Source of the DNA: Strix aluco
Taxonomy: Eukaryota > Chordata > Aves > Strigiformes > Strigidae
DNA: 64,000 nucleotides
Direction of reading: 5' to 3'
NCBI RefSeq assembly: GCF_031877795.1
Contig: NC_133937.1
Location: forward strand, 16,767,501-16,831,500
The translations under genes were made by a program, and so were the position numbers. Under the pieces are notes generated by a model. The model saw only the letters and a list, made by a program, of their open reading frames with translations, was not told the origin of the DNA and did no database searches. Below, one piece after another: positions 1 to 14,661 of the stretch (position 1 is the first letter of the stretch; every line of letters starts with the position of its first letter).

Positions 1-659
1 TCTGGCTTGACATGCTGGCTCCTGAGCCTGAGAAAAATGCATGGCCCTTTTGCACTTCTATGCTACTCATTCTTCATGCTTGCATGAGCTAAGGGTTTAG
101 GGTTGTATTTTTAATCTGAAAAATCATCTCCAAGATAATTTATGTAGAGATGATTTATGTAAAATGCAAGATCTTAAAATGGCACAAACCACACAAGACA
201 ACATGTAACAAACAAGCTATGCATAAACAGAAGCTTTGTAAGGATTTTACCTGCCAAATGCCAATTAGCAATTTGTACCATGACCACTCAGCAGGTTTGT
301 TGAATACTGGAGGACACAGACCCTTCTTACTCATTGATTGGTAAGCAAAACTAGATCTGCAACTAGATGCTGAGAATCTTGTGTATTGCATTAAGGACAG
401 AAGAAGATACCTTTCAACAAAACAGAGAGGAAAAGACAGAGACAATAGCTCCAGGGTTAATGCAGGTTCTTCCCTTCAGTCAAGCTCCTTGTCCTCAAAC
501 AGTTATTTCTGTAGTCCTTCGCTCTTGTTTCACAACAGCAGTGATGAGGAAATACTGTTTTAGAGTAAGAGAGATTAAGGAAGTCAGAAGGCAGGAATGG
601 TCCATCTGATTACTATACTTAGAACATGTTCTTTATCATGCCTTTCTCTTTAAACCCCA

Positions 660-668
<9 letters not shown>

Positions 669-691
<23 letters not shown>
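669..691 (+). repeat. Poly-A tract (23 nt)
   Basis: Twenty-three A in LRMDA intron 2, with no recognisable retroelement body attached. Confidence 0.9.
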
Positions 692-3600
692 GGTAGGTCT
701 GAGTCTTAAAATCCAGATAACCATAGACTATGCAGGAGAAGTCACCAAGACATTAATTGCAAACTATTGACATTCTTTTAAAGCTAAAACAAATGCATCA
801 AACTATTTCTCCTCCAAATGCCAATACGTTCCATAGATTGCGGTAGTCTTCCATTTATTAACTATTTTCTCTCAACCTGACACAGATTCCTGTCAATCAG
901 AACAGAATTCAAAACAAAAACTAATTTTTGTTTAAGAGTGATTACAGTTCTCAGAAGAGGAGCTGGATTGACTCTGCTAGCGAATTAAGCCCTCCAGGGA
1001 CCCAGAGAACAAGCACAGATTGTGTGGATTTAGTCTCCAACATCACTCCAAAAACCAACTTCAGTCTCACACAGGAAAGCAGGTCAAGAGAAAGCAGTTC
1101 ACTCCCCATTCATTCAAACACAAAGAAAAGGATGTGATGCAAACATCAGCTCACTGGGAAATGCTTCACCTCAGTCAAAATGTCTTAACAGCCTTGAGTC
1201 AACGGATGCTTAATATGACATCCAATCTCTGTTCAAGTCCAAGGAGTTTGTTACTCACCTTTGTTCAGGAGTACAGATTTCACCTTTACTCATGATTGCC
1301 AACAGCCCCTTAGAGACAGATGTCACCAAAAAAAACCAATTTTCATCATCCATCACAGCAATATTCACTAGCTATATTTAAGGATGTAACAGTTCAAGCT
1401 CACAGCCTTATTTTACTTAATGTCAAATTGTGCAGTACGTTTAACATTTTTACCACATTTAACAGCTCTAGTAATCCTCCCAAGAATTCTCCACTACACA
1501 ATATGAACACACATTGAACCCCCACCACAGGTTCAGGTAACAAGCTTTTGCCCAATTCTGCCACGTGATACATTCTCAAGACAACTCCCTCCACAATGTT
1601 AAGCCTTCTCGAGAAAAGCGGAAGAGAAAACAATCTTAGGTTCTGATCTGTCAGATACGGTAAATCAGTGGATAATGGCCAGCACTGGGGGTCAGAGGTA
1701 TATATACTACAGTGTTTTCACAGTCCGTTAGTGACTATGTGGCCATAAAAAGTCAAACAAGGATCAATGGACAAAAAGAGAGGCTGTTGGGACTAAAGAA
1801 GGTAACAGCCATCAGTACAAGATTGAAATACAACAATTTATACTCTAAATTTGTCCTTACATATTACCGAGTTTGGAAAAATAACTTATCCATCAAAAAA
1901 AACCAACTTAGATCCTTGGCACAGTATGCTGAAATCAGTGAATACATACTATAAGCCATTAATTTGATATTTTTAAAATTAGTCATTCACTGGTCCCCTT
2001 CATATCAACAATAAACCAATGACTGCAAATAAGACACAGCAGGAAAATATACAAGTCACAGAAACATACACAGATACTACTTTGTAAAGGCAAATATTCT
2101 ATAGTCACATTTAAAGTTGACAAAATAACAGAACACAGACATGGCTATTGTATGTCAGACAAGGTATAACTTGATAGTATTTTTTAATATTATTCAAAGT
2201 TTTCAAAGGGAAAAAACAAGTTTTCCTTATACATTACCCAGATCACATCTGGTTCCTGTTGAAATGCCACTTTTCAAAAGGGAGAGGCACGGTGGGAGGG
2301 AAAAGCAGGGGAAGAAGAAAGCAAGGAGTAGGTTTAGTTTTGATTGTCTATCAACTATCAAAAGCAGAATTAATACTTGAAGTCTAAAATCCTTTTTGTT
2401 ACTAGTAATACCCTCCTTCCATTTTTACAATAGACATACACCTATAAAACTTCATCTTATACAACTCCCTAGGTATTTCCCATGCAGAAAGTGAACCCAT
2501 CATCATATTTGTCTTCAGTCCATCTAGTAGGATAAGACTATTTCACAGTTCTTTTAACAGAAAGATAATTACACATAAGGTAATCCATACTGATTAATAA
2601 ACATATAAGACTTCATCTGAAAGACTATTACATCTGTAAATTTAAAATAATTTAAATGATTCCTTGTATATAAATACTTTGTTTAGCAAATTGATTTCCA
2701 GCTGAATTGCTTCTAAAGAATTATGTGTTAGTGCACATCTATTTTCAGACATTCATAAAATTTCAACATTACTTTAAAAAAATAATCTTGTGCTTACTGG
2801 AGGACATCCCTTATGGGCAAACTTTAAGTACCCACCTCAAACTATAAACCTACTCATTTGAACTTGATACATTACTGCAACAGTAAGAAAAGAATTATCA
2901 AGAATTTATACATTTCAGATTGCTTAGCTGTGGAAAACACTATCTCTTTGTTGAAGTCCCTAAATACAGTTCCATTTACCTTGAAACAGTGAATTATTTC
3001 AAATATAAAATTTACAAACATTTGTAAACCACTGTTTTCGTAGAGTAAGAAAAAAATCTCAGCTACTACTGAACATCTTTCTTTTTTTAAAGCAATACAA
3101 AATCTTCAATACTTAAACATACTAATTCTCTTTTCACATAGTAAACTGTGGTCATGCTTGAAATAAAACAAAAAAACAAGGAGAGTGAAACAGATTAACT
3201 GCATAGCTCCAATACACTTATTTCAGACAACATACTATAAATCATCTTGAAACAAAACAGGCAATTATAATGTGCACAAATGTTATGATACTATGCATCT
3301 CTACTGGTCCAGTGGTTCTAAATTATTGAAACTGATGGCTGAACAAGGGCATATTTTTTCAACACACTTGGATTACTTGAACGATTTTAATTCTTTCTTT
3401 ACCTATCCAGTGCTGTGCAGATCTGTCTAATGTCAATAAACAAACAGATAGATAGATGTGGTCTGAATTATCTAAGAGACATCTAAGGGGATTAAAATAT
3501 ATGACCAAAATTTCTGTAGCAATGTGTTTTGTTTGTAAGGAAACGTGACTTTTTTTTCCCCTTCAATACTGTAAGAAGCATCTAAAATTAAAGAGCATAC

Positions 3601-6102
3601 ATTTTCCTTCAAAGCATTGAGTTCCTTTCTCCTAACCACCACCCCGTATTTCATTCCTCTTCACCTCAGTGTAAAAGAAACAGGAGAGCCATAAGACAGA
3701 GTAATTTCAAAACACAATCAGTTATTTGTAAACAACACTCTTTCTCCTGCAGAAAATCTGCAACTCCTAGTTGCAAGAAAAAGCAGCAAGTAAGGTAAAT
3801 CAATTAGCTTCCTAATTTCTCGCCCTCATTTATTTAGCTCTGCACTGTATTTGTCGTAATTGACTATAATTATGTTAATTACTAACTCCAGCATAATTAC
3901 TATATTTATTGTCATTGAGCACACTGTGTACCCAAAGCAAAGCTGGCATTTGTCGGGCATCAAAAAAAATAAATAAATAAAACCACACAACTGTCGGGAG
4001 GGGTTTCTCTGAAAACTGGCTGATATACCTTCAGCAAATGAAAGGGCAAAAGAGATTTCATGCAATGCTAGTTTGAAAGCATCGGTTCATTAAGGATATT
4101 AATTTTCTGATAACTACACATTTAAGCATGACACACTGGAGCAGTATCTACAGGATTTAGCAATTATTAATGCGTGACAGTTTCAAATGCTAAGTGAATC
4201 AATTAAACAGCAGCATTCACAATTTGAGAAGAGATAACTGCTTCATAACTGCCTAAGACTACAATTTTCACATGACAAAAAAGGGCCATTCAGGCTCCTT
4301 CAAAACCTGACAGGTCAAGAAAGAAGTTTGAAACAAAAGCACCTTATAACCATCATCTCTCCTCTTTACTTGTCAGATCAACTTTGCTAGTGTCTCCGCT
4401 GAAATGGCATCACCATGCCAGCTGCCACAAGGTGATTTTTCATGTCTTGTCAAAGAAATCTTTTATTCTATTTGCTCTGCATTAACATGTTACATTTATT
4501 GATCAAGCCCTTTCTGCAGCCACAGCAGGGCACTGTGCTCTTATGCCTAAGGGGGCTTTGATGTCCTGGTGACATTCTAGACCGAATAATGCACATACTA
4601 AATGGATTTAATGCAGAAATGTGTTTGTGCATGACAGCTACATTAATAACAGCCCCTCACACTGATAAATATGCAATGCTACGATTAAGAGTTACCCAAT
4701 TATGGTGAAAATATTTTTCTACCTTATAAATAAAACCATCAAAAAGTTTTAACAATAGTGCATTTTCTTCAACATTTTAAAATGCTATAGAGATCAGTCT
4801 AAAGGCTTTTAAAAAATGTCATGCTTTGTTTTGAATTCTGGCTTTTATTTCCATCTCTTTTGTTGTTCATCTTCCTGTTCTGCATGTCTTATTGCTGCAC
4901 AGACTGAGAAGGTGGCAAGGAAAAAAAATTTTAAAAAGCCCTATAAAACTGAAGCCCAGTTTCAAGCTGCCACTTGCATATTCCCCCAGGCAAGAAAACA
5001 GTAGGCAGAAAAGAGAAACAAACCATCTCTAGTCCACAGAGAGGATATTACAAAGCCTCAACCTTACAAAAATCATGGAGGAACATTCCAGACTAGGATT
5101 AAAGTTCAAGGGGATGTTTTCATACATATACCCTCTTAATCGGACAGTGGAAATATGCACAAGCACACACTGTGCAAATTATTCATGCTTCTAGCAGAAA
5201 TAATCTGCACCCTAGAGAGAGGGAAGAGATATCTGTATCTCCATGAGCACAATTATTGGATTAATCCTCCTTCACTGGCCAAGATTAAAGATGCACTCTC
5301 CCTTTCGCCTCATAGCTTAGACCCAGAAGAAATCTCTGTAAGTAAAACAACTTGCATGTTTAAAACTACTGAGGCAAAATTAGAAGATGGACTTCTCTGA
5401 ATTGGACTGTAGATGTTACTTTTAAAAACCTATTTGTACAAAAATTTGTTATTCAACCACTGGTCTGGATTTAGCCTTTAATGTAAAAGGAAAAATTTGG
5501 CACAAAGAAAGTTATCCAAGACAAACAACGTTTGAATAGTTTGGGGTTTTTTTTCTCTCTACAAGACAGCAAGATGCATCTAAAACAATCTTTGTATTTC
5601 ATCCAAATCTCTACTCCCTACCTACATTACATCCTTCCTACTTATTCATTCCTTTCTTTCTTTCACCAGTGATTATTATTTACCTTCTTTTTTCTAATGA
5701 AATATTTAACTTCCAATGATCAACAGTAATTTTTCATTCCCCCTTGAAATACTTTTCAGCAAAGCCTCCCAATAACACTAACACTGGCACGTCAGTGACT
5801 TTCCTTCCCATACTCCATGCTTTCATTAAATGGGACCCAGAGAATGCTTTCCACATATTACAAAACAAAATAGTGGCCTTTACAGTACTCTATTATCAGG
5901 GAAGGCTATCAAATACAGTTGCCATGAGAGATTCGGGAGCAGATTTCCAAAGCAAAACATCTCTGTTCCTGAAACATGCCTTATTGAAAATACACAGTAT
6001 AAATAGTTCATTTCTAAAATAGCTGAAAAACACTACCAATATCAAATCAAAAGAGCTGCTACAACTGAGGCCATTTTATGATGACCATGCCAATAAAGCT
6101 GC

Positions 6103-6420
6103 AGAATCATAGAATAATTTAGGTTGGAAGGGGCATCTAGAGGTCATCTAGTCCAATCCCCTGCTCAGAGCAGGGTGACTTCAAAGTTGGATTAGGTTGC
6201 TTGGGGCTTTTTCCAATTGCACTTTGAATATCACCCAGGATGGAGATTCCACAGCCCCTCTGGGCACCTCTTACACTCAACCTTTCACATAGTGAAGCAT
6301 TTCCTTACAAACAGTCGGAAATTCCCTTGCCGCAACTGTGACAACTGCCTCTTGTCCTTTTGCTGTACGTCTGACAAGAGTTTGGCTCCATCTTCTTCAT
6401 AACCCTGCCTTAGTCCCAAA
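6103..6420 (-). mobile_element. CR1 LINE 3' fragment
   Basis: The plus strand begins with the inverted CR1 tail (AGAATCATAGAAT, then GGTTGGAAGGGGCAT and CATCTAGTCCAA), the conserved 3' end of chicken-repeat-1 elements in minus orientation. It runs through degraded 3' ORF sequence to about 6.42 kb. It is 5'-truncated, as nearly all CR1 copies are, and is more diverged than the copies at 23.9 and 55.9 kb. The right boundary is approximate. Confidence 0.85.
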
Positions 6421-9400
6421 AAGAAACAAAAGACATTAGAAACTATTTAAATAAAATCTGTAAGGAAAACAGCATGAGAAGAAGTAATTCATAGGTGGAC
6501 TATAGGGGTCTGGGGTTGAAGGATTTCTGTCCACTAGGGTGTAAACAGGAGTCAATCCAGTGGCACCATATCTTGCTCATTACAATTAGAATGCTTTTAA
6601 GTACACACTAGTTTTTCCCTTTTGGGAAAAATAACACCCTTTTGGTGTTATTCCTCTTTTTTCCCCAACATACCCATAAAAAGTTCCCTTTTGCCATTCA
6701 CCTCTATCTTTCCTTTACCTCCCAGGGAAAAGGGGAGATGCGTAACCATTGCGACTGGTAACAGTCACTTGGCTTTGGCTGCCAGAAAAGAGTTGGATCC
6801 ATGTATCACTCAGTGTAATCAAGGAGAGACACTAGTTCTTGGTCAAAGGCAAAAAAGAAAGACAATTCTTTTAAAGAGCAGCTCTTTGTGATTATTTAAT
6901 CAAGTATTGTTATTAGATTTACCACATCTAATGCAAAGACAAGCATCTACACAGGCCCTAATTTTTCTTTAGTACCGAGGAAGGTGCTCTAGCCTGGGAA
7001 GAACTCTGAAGTCAGAAAAAATTGGTGAAAAAAATATACATTTTCCTCTCAATTAAATTGCCAATACGAAAGAATTAATCACAATCCTCCCCTCCTCCAA
7101 TTTAGTTCTCCAGTCCTGTGTACATTTACGTGTTTACATCACACACAAGAAGAAAAAAAACAGAGAAATCTGAGTAACAAAACCACCACACATAAGAATA
7201 TTGAATCCAGAAAATTACTCTTCTTTGCAGAAAAAAAGACAGAAATGTCATAACAACCAATAATTAATTAGAAGATATCCCTAATTTTCAAAAAATTATT
7301 ACCCAAATGTGTATCAAGTTTTTTTAAAAAACAAAAGGAGGGCAGGGGGAAGAAACTCCATGGTTTGTACAAAACAACAAGCTGTATTTCCCAGAAAAAC
7401 ACAACAGCATCTCTTGAAATATGCTGAGGGACAAGCTTGGCAAAAGTTGTTTGCGTGTAAGTCACAAAATATAGCATGTTTGACTAATTCTTTCCCACTT
7501 TACTAACAGCATCAGTCAGACTTCCCCCCTTTTCCCATTCTCCAGTACACCTGGAAAAGTCTCTGAAAACACACCTTTACAGTGGAAAGCCTTAAATAGC
7601 AAAATAACTTACCTGGCTCTATAGTGACTTTTGCAACAAAGATATCTACATTACAGTGGTATCAAAATCAGTACAATTCACTAAAGCAATTGTTCAATCA
7701 AGTATTACATTATATCAGTTGCATAAGAAAGTTTTGTGACATCTGTATCATGCTGTACAAATACGTCTTTCTGATAAGAGTCTCTTATGTGGATAAGCGT
7801 GTATGTGTGCACACAGTAAAGACTGCAGGTCTACAACTGCACATGACTCCTGGTTCAGAACGGACAGCACTGTCTTGCAAGAAGAGTTTGCTGCCAACCG
7901 ACCACAAAGCTGAACACGTTACTACAACAGAGACAGATCTCTTTCTCTCCACGCAGCTACACCCATGATAGCAACATCAAATAACATGACTGCAAATACT
8001 AATGCCCAGAAAAATAGTACTAAAAAAAAAAAAAATCTTCCTTCTATGCTCAATTTCTTAAATTCTTAATGTAACTGTTAGGTTGTCAGAAATTCTGTTG
8101 ATACTTTTACATAACAGAATTTATTGCCTACTACAGGAGGATGATTCCTTCCCAAAATACAAGTGGTAGTAGCCATACTTACAGAAGATAGGACACAGAA
8201 TATGCAAAACATTAAAAAAAAGGTTGGTAAGTACTTATTTACTGCCTAACACTGAGAACAGGTAACTGTTGAATATTTCAGCATTTCTCTGGCTTAAATA
8301 TGGGCTAAAAAATTAGTGACCACTGAAATTTTTTTTTCTTTCAAAGAACACACACACAGTCTCATCTAATAATGAATCACATTATAATGAAAACTAACAT
8401 CTTTACTGCAAATAACTGTTGTGCCAGCAAAGAACAATATTCTCTTTATCTTTTCCTAGATTTTGATCTCCCTTGATCTTCTTCACTCAACTTAGGCCTC
8501 TACCAGCAGATAGCAAGTTCTTACAGAAAATCAAACCCCTTTTTAAAGAGACATTTAGTTTCTTCCCCACTGAAAACAACATAATAAACTAAACTTTTCA
8601 AATTATGCATTAACTGATAAAAATCATAAAACTCATCTCTATACTACAGCATTGTCAGATTTTTCAAGCAATAATATTTGTTTAAAGAAGATGACAATGA
8701 TCTTGCTGTTCACACTTGCTTCAACAGCTGTCCAAGACATCTCTTCTATATTCACATTCATTTAAGGCTATTACATTTATTCTACATCTTACCTAACTCT
8801 CTCTATAATATGCAGGCACAGTGTTCATATATGAGTGCAGACCAGTCTGAACAGCTACTGTACAAATACTTCATTCTTAGTTTCTATATGCTTAGTGTAT
8901 CTATCACAGCTCAAATAAGAAACCATTACTGCTCTTTAGTTTAGTATTAGCTTCCCTAAGCTAAAAATGAAAAAAGAAAAAACAAACAAGCACACATGCA
9001 AAAAAAAAAAAAACACAAAACAAAACCAAACACCTCTCCCCTTCCCTCAGATCTGATTTCTGGCCTTAGAATACTTTTACAGCTTTACAACATCAAGCTA
9101 TTCTACATCAAAAGTTGATTGCAGCTACCACAAAACTAGCACTTTCTCTCACATTTCCCCACAAAAGGTTTTAACACACTTTTTTTTCCTCCAACACCAA
9201 TAAAACCAAATTATATCCCTTTTGAAAAATGGGCTAAGGGATAGTGTTTTGGGTAGGGAAGAAGGGATAAAAACAGATTTGAGAAACAGTTAAGCTCTCT
9301 GTGAAAACATGAACTAATGACTTAAAGTTTTAAAGTGGTATTTTTACAGCTAGATTTAATGTTCTTGCATTAAATGAAAGAAACAAACTCTTTTTTTTTC

Positions 9401-10545
9401 TCCAGAGGTAGTACCTCTAGAGGTGTAAAGAAGAAGCAGTCTTGTTGACAACATGTTAAATCTTAATACCCATGCAGAACTTCAATTATCTTAATGACAA
9501 AATGAAAAAATGCCCATTCAATTCCCACCCCCAGGAAAATTCTCTCTTCTGATTACAATTTCCATAGATATAGTCATCAGCCAGAAATATAAGACAATAA
9601 CAATCCACAGGTTGTTTAGTGCCTCCTTTGCTCTGCTACCTCTTGCATGTAGGACTCACTTTTCAGAGTTGACAGTGGCTCAGGATAACATTTATGAGCG
9701 TTAACTAAGTTAAAACCAGGGGTTGTTCCCCCTAGGAGAACAAGGCACCAGCACATTACTTTAATGTGTCTTACTCCTCACAAGCAGACTCTAGGCTTAT
9801 CCTCAATAAAATAAAAAGGAACACTCAAAAGAGTCCAATCCTACAACTGAAAAACTATGCTTTTTCTTAAACAGACAACTACACTCCATTCCTTTCTCCC
9901 TACTGACCTACAGAGTTGTCAACCTGAAAGTTGCACCTGACAGTGCTGAACCTCACCAGGCTCTCTCACAAGGATTAAACAGAAAAGGATACTGTAATAA
10001 CTAACAGGAATACTACAGAATTCTAAATCAATCCATATATTAAAATAATTAGAATTTATTTAGAAACTCTAACTGCACTTAGTTGTAGCACTTAACTACA
10101 CAGCTGCCCAAAAATAAAATCATACAACAAAAACACATCATCTGGGAAAAGAGTATTACAAACCATTTATGGTAATAACCAGAGATCTACAAATAAAAAG
10201 AAGGGAGAGAAGCACACACTTACTTGTATTTTGGTTAAGAACAACTCACTTTTGATCCCATTCTTCACTTCTTCAGGTAATGATGCTTATTTTCCATTTT
10301 GAGCACAGAACAAACCATAAGCTCCTCATTGGGCATCATTTATGTTAACACGAGAAATTTCCAGACTCACCTGGTTATTTGTGTTCCAAGTGTGCAATAA
10401 AAGGAGACAAACATTGCCTATAAAACAGTGTCGCTCACTTGATAACAACTAAATGGACCTGACATTTATAAAAAAAATATTAAATATTCTATTTTTGGAG
10501 TTGGTGTCCCATATTGCACTTGAAAATTTATACATTGCCACATAC

Positions 10546-10646
10546 CTTAACAAGTTGAAGCTAAGATCTAGCCTTTTTGCCATATGTCCATATTTTGTTC
10601 CTAGGAATTCTGGAATTTCTTCACAGTCTTGACTAATGAAGGACAC
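10546..10646 (-). CDS. LRMDA: LRMDA exon 2, first leucine-rich repeat
   Basis: The exon has 101 nt (33 codons plus two bases, so the next intron is phase 2). The acceptor is a pyrimidine-rich tract ending CTCAG just above 10646, and the donor is AAG|GTATG just below 10546. It encodes residues 11-43: V-S-F-I-S-Q-D-C, then E-E-I-P-E-F-L-G, then [10 protein letters not shown], with a split Arg codon at the end. The LDLSFNLL segment fits the LxLxxNxL core of a leucine-rich repeat. The stretch matches my memory of the human LRMDA N-terminus ([21 protein letters not shown]). The remaining repeats and the C-terminal region are not in the window; the human gene spans about a megabase, so downstream exons are expected far to the left. 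Automatic frames here begin upstream in intron, so the first ~31 residues of that ORF are not protein. Confidence 0.9.
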
Positions 10647-11089
10647 CTGAGAATTGGAAGCAAAAAGGAAATATTTTGTAAGCAGATTATTTAATTTCCT
10701 GTCCAGATCCTGTCTCATTGATCCAATAACAATATACAATAAATATTCGTTATAGCTTAAAGCTATATCAGTTTTACTGCTACAGAATCTATTACAATCT
10801 CATTTTCCTATTGATACAGTCAGCTTATTATTTATTACATCTATAGTCTTATGTACAATTTCTTGTCTCCTTTCAGGTAAAAATAATTTGATCAAATACA
10901 CTGCATTTCTTCTATTTCACTGTTAATACTTAGATATAACATTACATGTATTACCATTCTGATACACTCCAGAAGAAAATTTTTTGAAAGATCATAAGAC
11001 ATTCAAAGGACTTTATAGTTTGCCTCAGTACGCAACACACTAAAAGATCACTTTAGAAAGTTTGGTCCAGAAATACCTAAGCAGTGTAC

Positions 11090-11180
11090 TGTCAATCCAT
11101 CCTCATAATCACTCCTTGAGGAGATTATTATTCCCAATGATATCTAGGGACAGAGCAAGAGGAATGCCCAAGAGCTGAAA
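11090..11180 (+). repeat. MIR/CORE-SINE-like relic
   Basis: The sequence has the order typical of the MIR core: a CCTCATAATCACTCCTTGAG block, then GATTATTATTCCCAATGA, then a degraded GACAGAGCAAG. The match is by eye to the known mammalian/amniote MIR consensus and is weakened by mutation. It lies in LRMDA intron 1. Confidence 0.45.
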
Positions 11181-14100
11181 AAACAAGCATGCAGCTTTTT
11201 TCAGACAGCCATGTAAGTCTTAAAGATTTCTGGTTTCAATACGTATCATGCTTCTCCTTATATCCAAAATACTTGTAAATGTCTTTCCTCTTTTTCATCC
11301 CAGCCCATCTAACCTACCTTTAACAAACATAGGAAGAATTAGCAGTAGCAAAAACACAGTCTACTCAGCTTTTTTTTTTTTTGTAGCCAGAATGAAGTGA
11401 GTGATAATATTTCTGGAAAAACACAAACAATGAAACAGCTAAACTTTTTCTATTCTCTAGGCTGTATTGTCTTAGAAGTCTTTGGTTTGATTTCTTCAAA
11501 GAATCCCCACAATGCCTGCCAAACCTATTGTCATGAATTCTATACATCTATATTTGCTCATCCTCCCAATGTTCAAAATATCAGTATAAACACTGACATT
11601 TCAGATTTCATTCAAAAGAAATCTTAGTTGCCTTTAAATGGCAACTTGCTAGTTGAGTTCAACACTGTGTTAGACCACTAGCTATATTATCTAAATATTT
11701 AATATAAAGTCAATTTCAAGAACATATACCATTGGTCTAAAAGATGTTAGATGAAAGATATGCAAAAAAGTCAGTCAAACTTTGTTTTGATAGTATTTCA
11801 CTTTCTTTTAAAATAGAGACCCCTCTGCAGAACAGACTGACAGTATGTACTTTTGCAAGTCGTCCCGGACTCTTACACTCTAAAAATTATTGCAATCTGA
11901 TAATACTATATTGCATCCCATTTAATTCATTTCATTCAATAATGTCAACAGATAAAGCTGACAACAGTGAAATAATTTTTACGAGCAGAAAACAGGTAGC
12001 TTGAAGCTCAGTTTAACAACTTCTTCCCCTTGTTAAACCATACCTGCTCTTGCAATAAATTCTGCTACCAGACATACATACGACTTTAGCAAATATAAGG
12101 ACAAAAGGGAAAGGAACTGTTTTGGGTAGTTGGCATCCAAGTGGTTTGGACATAACAGAAACCATTTTGCAGAATTTGTTGAATAAAATATGTTGGGTTT
12201 TTCCCTCCAGTTCTCATCCAAGACAACCACAATGCACAACATACATGCAGGTATGGTACAAGAATTGCTTCGTTCTTCACTGAATGGTAGGTTTCTTTAA
12301 AGTAATGATTGCAAACCCTTGGAAAGACATCACATTACAGCAAATACTCTGGATAAAGCATCTATTTCAATGTAACACATTGAAATAGAAATGACTAAAA
12401 TATGTTGCCTATTAAAACTAAGAGTACGAGACCATCTTGAGCAACTACAAACATAGCAAGAGCACAGACCACCACTTTACTTTTCACCCAGGGAGGAATG
12501 GCGCAGAAGTAGCAAGAGACTCTGACCTGCATTCCCACTGCTTCAGAAACTTACCTGGCCATAAATGTTCTAGTTCCACAATAACAGAAACTGAAGAAAA
12601 AAGTTCATACAAGTGTGTTTTGGAGCACACAGGAGGCAAAATACATAAAATGTGGCAACGTTTCAGCCTTTGAACTGTTATCATATACAAATATACTTGC
12701 ATAACTAGTACAAAGAGATTATTCACAGGCATATTTGCAGATGAAATATGGTTGTCATGACCTTTTAATGCTGAGGCCTTGTAGAAGGTATTTTACTTCC
12801 ACAAAGTTCACTTCAGGACACTTACAGTACAAGCACCTTTTTCAGTTTAAAACAAACAGATTCACTTTTCCACAAAATACACAAAGTGCATTCAACTTCA
12901 GATCTGTATACCCCATATACATGAACGTGCTTCGGATACCCAAGAACTCTCTTTACTGTAAGAACAGCAGCGACTGCCAGTGATGCAATACACGATAAGC
13001 CTTTTTGAACAAGTTTTCAAGAGTTATTTCGCCACTCTTCTGCTCTTTAATTCTTGAACAATGCAGATATAAAATAAGACTTCAGTAGTCCGTATAACAG
13101 AAGAATAACATTTCTTCATTTGGATTATTTCAGTTCCAAATCATTTACCCAGAAAACTTATAATTCAGTATTCTTCCTTTTCCATCCATCTCAAATACCC
13201 TCAAACTGGGTATGAGTTTTCAAGTACATAACCAGAGATGTCATCACAGAGTTGAGAGCAAGCGTACTTTTCCCAAGACTCCTCAGCTCTCTGGGTGCAA
13301 GGCACATCAGTAACAAGAGATTTCTTAGGATTTTCTATACCAGTCATAGAACATCATGTGGGATTAAAAACTGGATGTATACATTTCCATTGCCTAATTC
13401 TCCAACTCAAACCTAATACAGGTTGCTCACAGTCAATCATTCTTACTACTGGTGCCCTGCTCAATATCCCACTGAAATGTTCAGAAAGTTTCCCACAAAG
13501 CCCAGCATCAGACAGGCAATGGACATCTCAGACATTCTTGCAGACTCTTCAACACACTGTATGTAATTCGGGAAAAAAAATATGTTTTTACAAAATATTT
13601 AAAACTTAACCAGTCAATAGCAGTTGCAGCTTTCTTCTGCTTTAGTTTCAGAGAATATTACCATTTAATCTCTGCAATCATTTCACAATGACATTGTAAT
13701 CTTAGTAACTCATAAAGTAACATCTTTCTTAAAGAATGTAACTAAATAGGTCATGTATGAACTCTAGATATTGCATATTCCCTTCCACTGAAGGGAATTA
13801 CATTTGGAGAATATTTCCAGTCAGTTGAGCATTATATTTTGCTCTATGCTGTTAGAAGATTGTATGTTAGGCACATAGCCAAATTAAGAATATGCTTCAC
13901 TTGAAGGGGCTCAAGGCATGCTCAAGGGAAGAGGGCAGCATGTTACTCGGTGCAGTAGTGCACTACAGAGACCACAGGAACCGTTTCCTGCAGCAGCTGT
14001 AAAATGAGCCAATTGCCTCCATATCACACACACACATTTACATGAATTCCACACAGGAATAGCGACCCGATTAAAGAAGTAATTAGATGGGCAGTACCCT

Positions 14101-14601
14101 GGTTTAATGGCAAACCATTTTCAAAAAGACTACAAGCTTCATTTGTTCTTTTTGTGTGGGAGAAAAAAAAAAAAAATTTTGCTAGTTTTAGTTACAAGTT
14201 CAGCAGTAATGAGATCCATTTTTAGCCAGGAATTTTTTCAGTAGCCAAATAAGGCACTGGGTAAAGGCCAGTAGGATCTGTTTTACTTCCCAACTTTCTC
14301 TTTAACCAAAACGAACCATACATAGTGTTTCCTTCCAGCAGGAACAACACTTGGCATCTTTCGGTCCTTCCCCTTCAGTTTATTCCCGCAGTCTACTCCA
14401 ACCCGGGAGCGGCGGGACCCAAGAGCAACCGGAGGTCGCTCTGGAGCACCACCGGCTGCTCGGCCCGCCGGGCGCCGCGGCCGGTCTTGCACGGCAGTGA
14501 GCGGGCAGAGGCGAGCGGCTCCCGCGGCGCGGCCCCAGGCACACACGCCTGTTGCGTCTGAGCAGGCTACAGCTACTGCGGCAGCGCGGTAACCCCTGCG
14601 A

Positions 14602-14661
14602 CCGGGCACGCCGGGGCTCCGTCCCCTGCCGCCGGGCACACCGGGGCTCCATCCCCCGCCC
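14602..14661. repeat. 30-bp tandem duplication in the LRMDA CpG island
   Basis: Two adjacent 30-bp units start at 14602 and 14632. Each begins CCGGGCAC and contains CCGGGGCTCC; they differ by a few substitutions. The duplication lies in LRMDA intron 1, close to exon 1. It looks like local slippage in GC-rich DNA; no function is implied. Confidence 0.75.

Larger units (their letters stand above)
1..10545 (-). other. LRMDA: LRMDA intron 2 (5' portion), no coding sequence seen
   Basis: This AT-rich stretch follows the exon 2 donor on the minus strand, so it belongs to LRMDA intron 2, which leaves the window at the left. I looked for the next LRR exon (an LxxLxxLxLxxNxL pattern on the minus strand) and found none. 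The only clear repeat is a CR1 fragment at 6103-6420. The stretch 3.82-4.72 kb is repeat-poor and rich in TAAT/ATTA cores. The short reading frames are not credible genes. Confidence 0.7.

Noticed and set aside
7624-7968. 114-codon plus-strand ORF in LRMDA intron 2
   Set aside because: Chance-length frame with no family resemblance, on the strand opposite to LRMDA.
9404-9418. Inverted repeat AGAGGTA-G-TACCTCT
   Set aside because: Short palindrome without surrounding stem or partner features; expected by chance in 64 kb.
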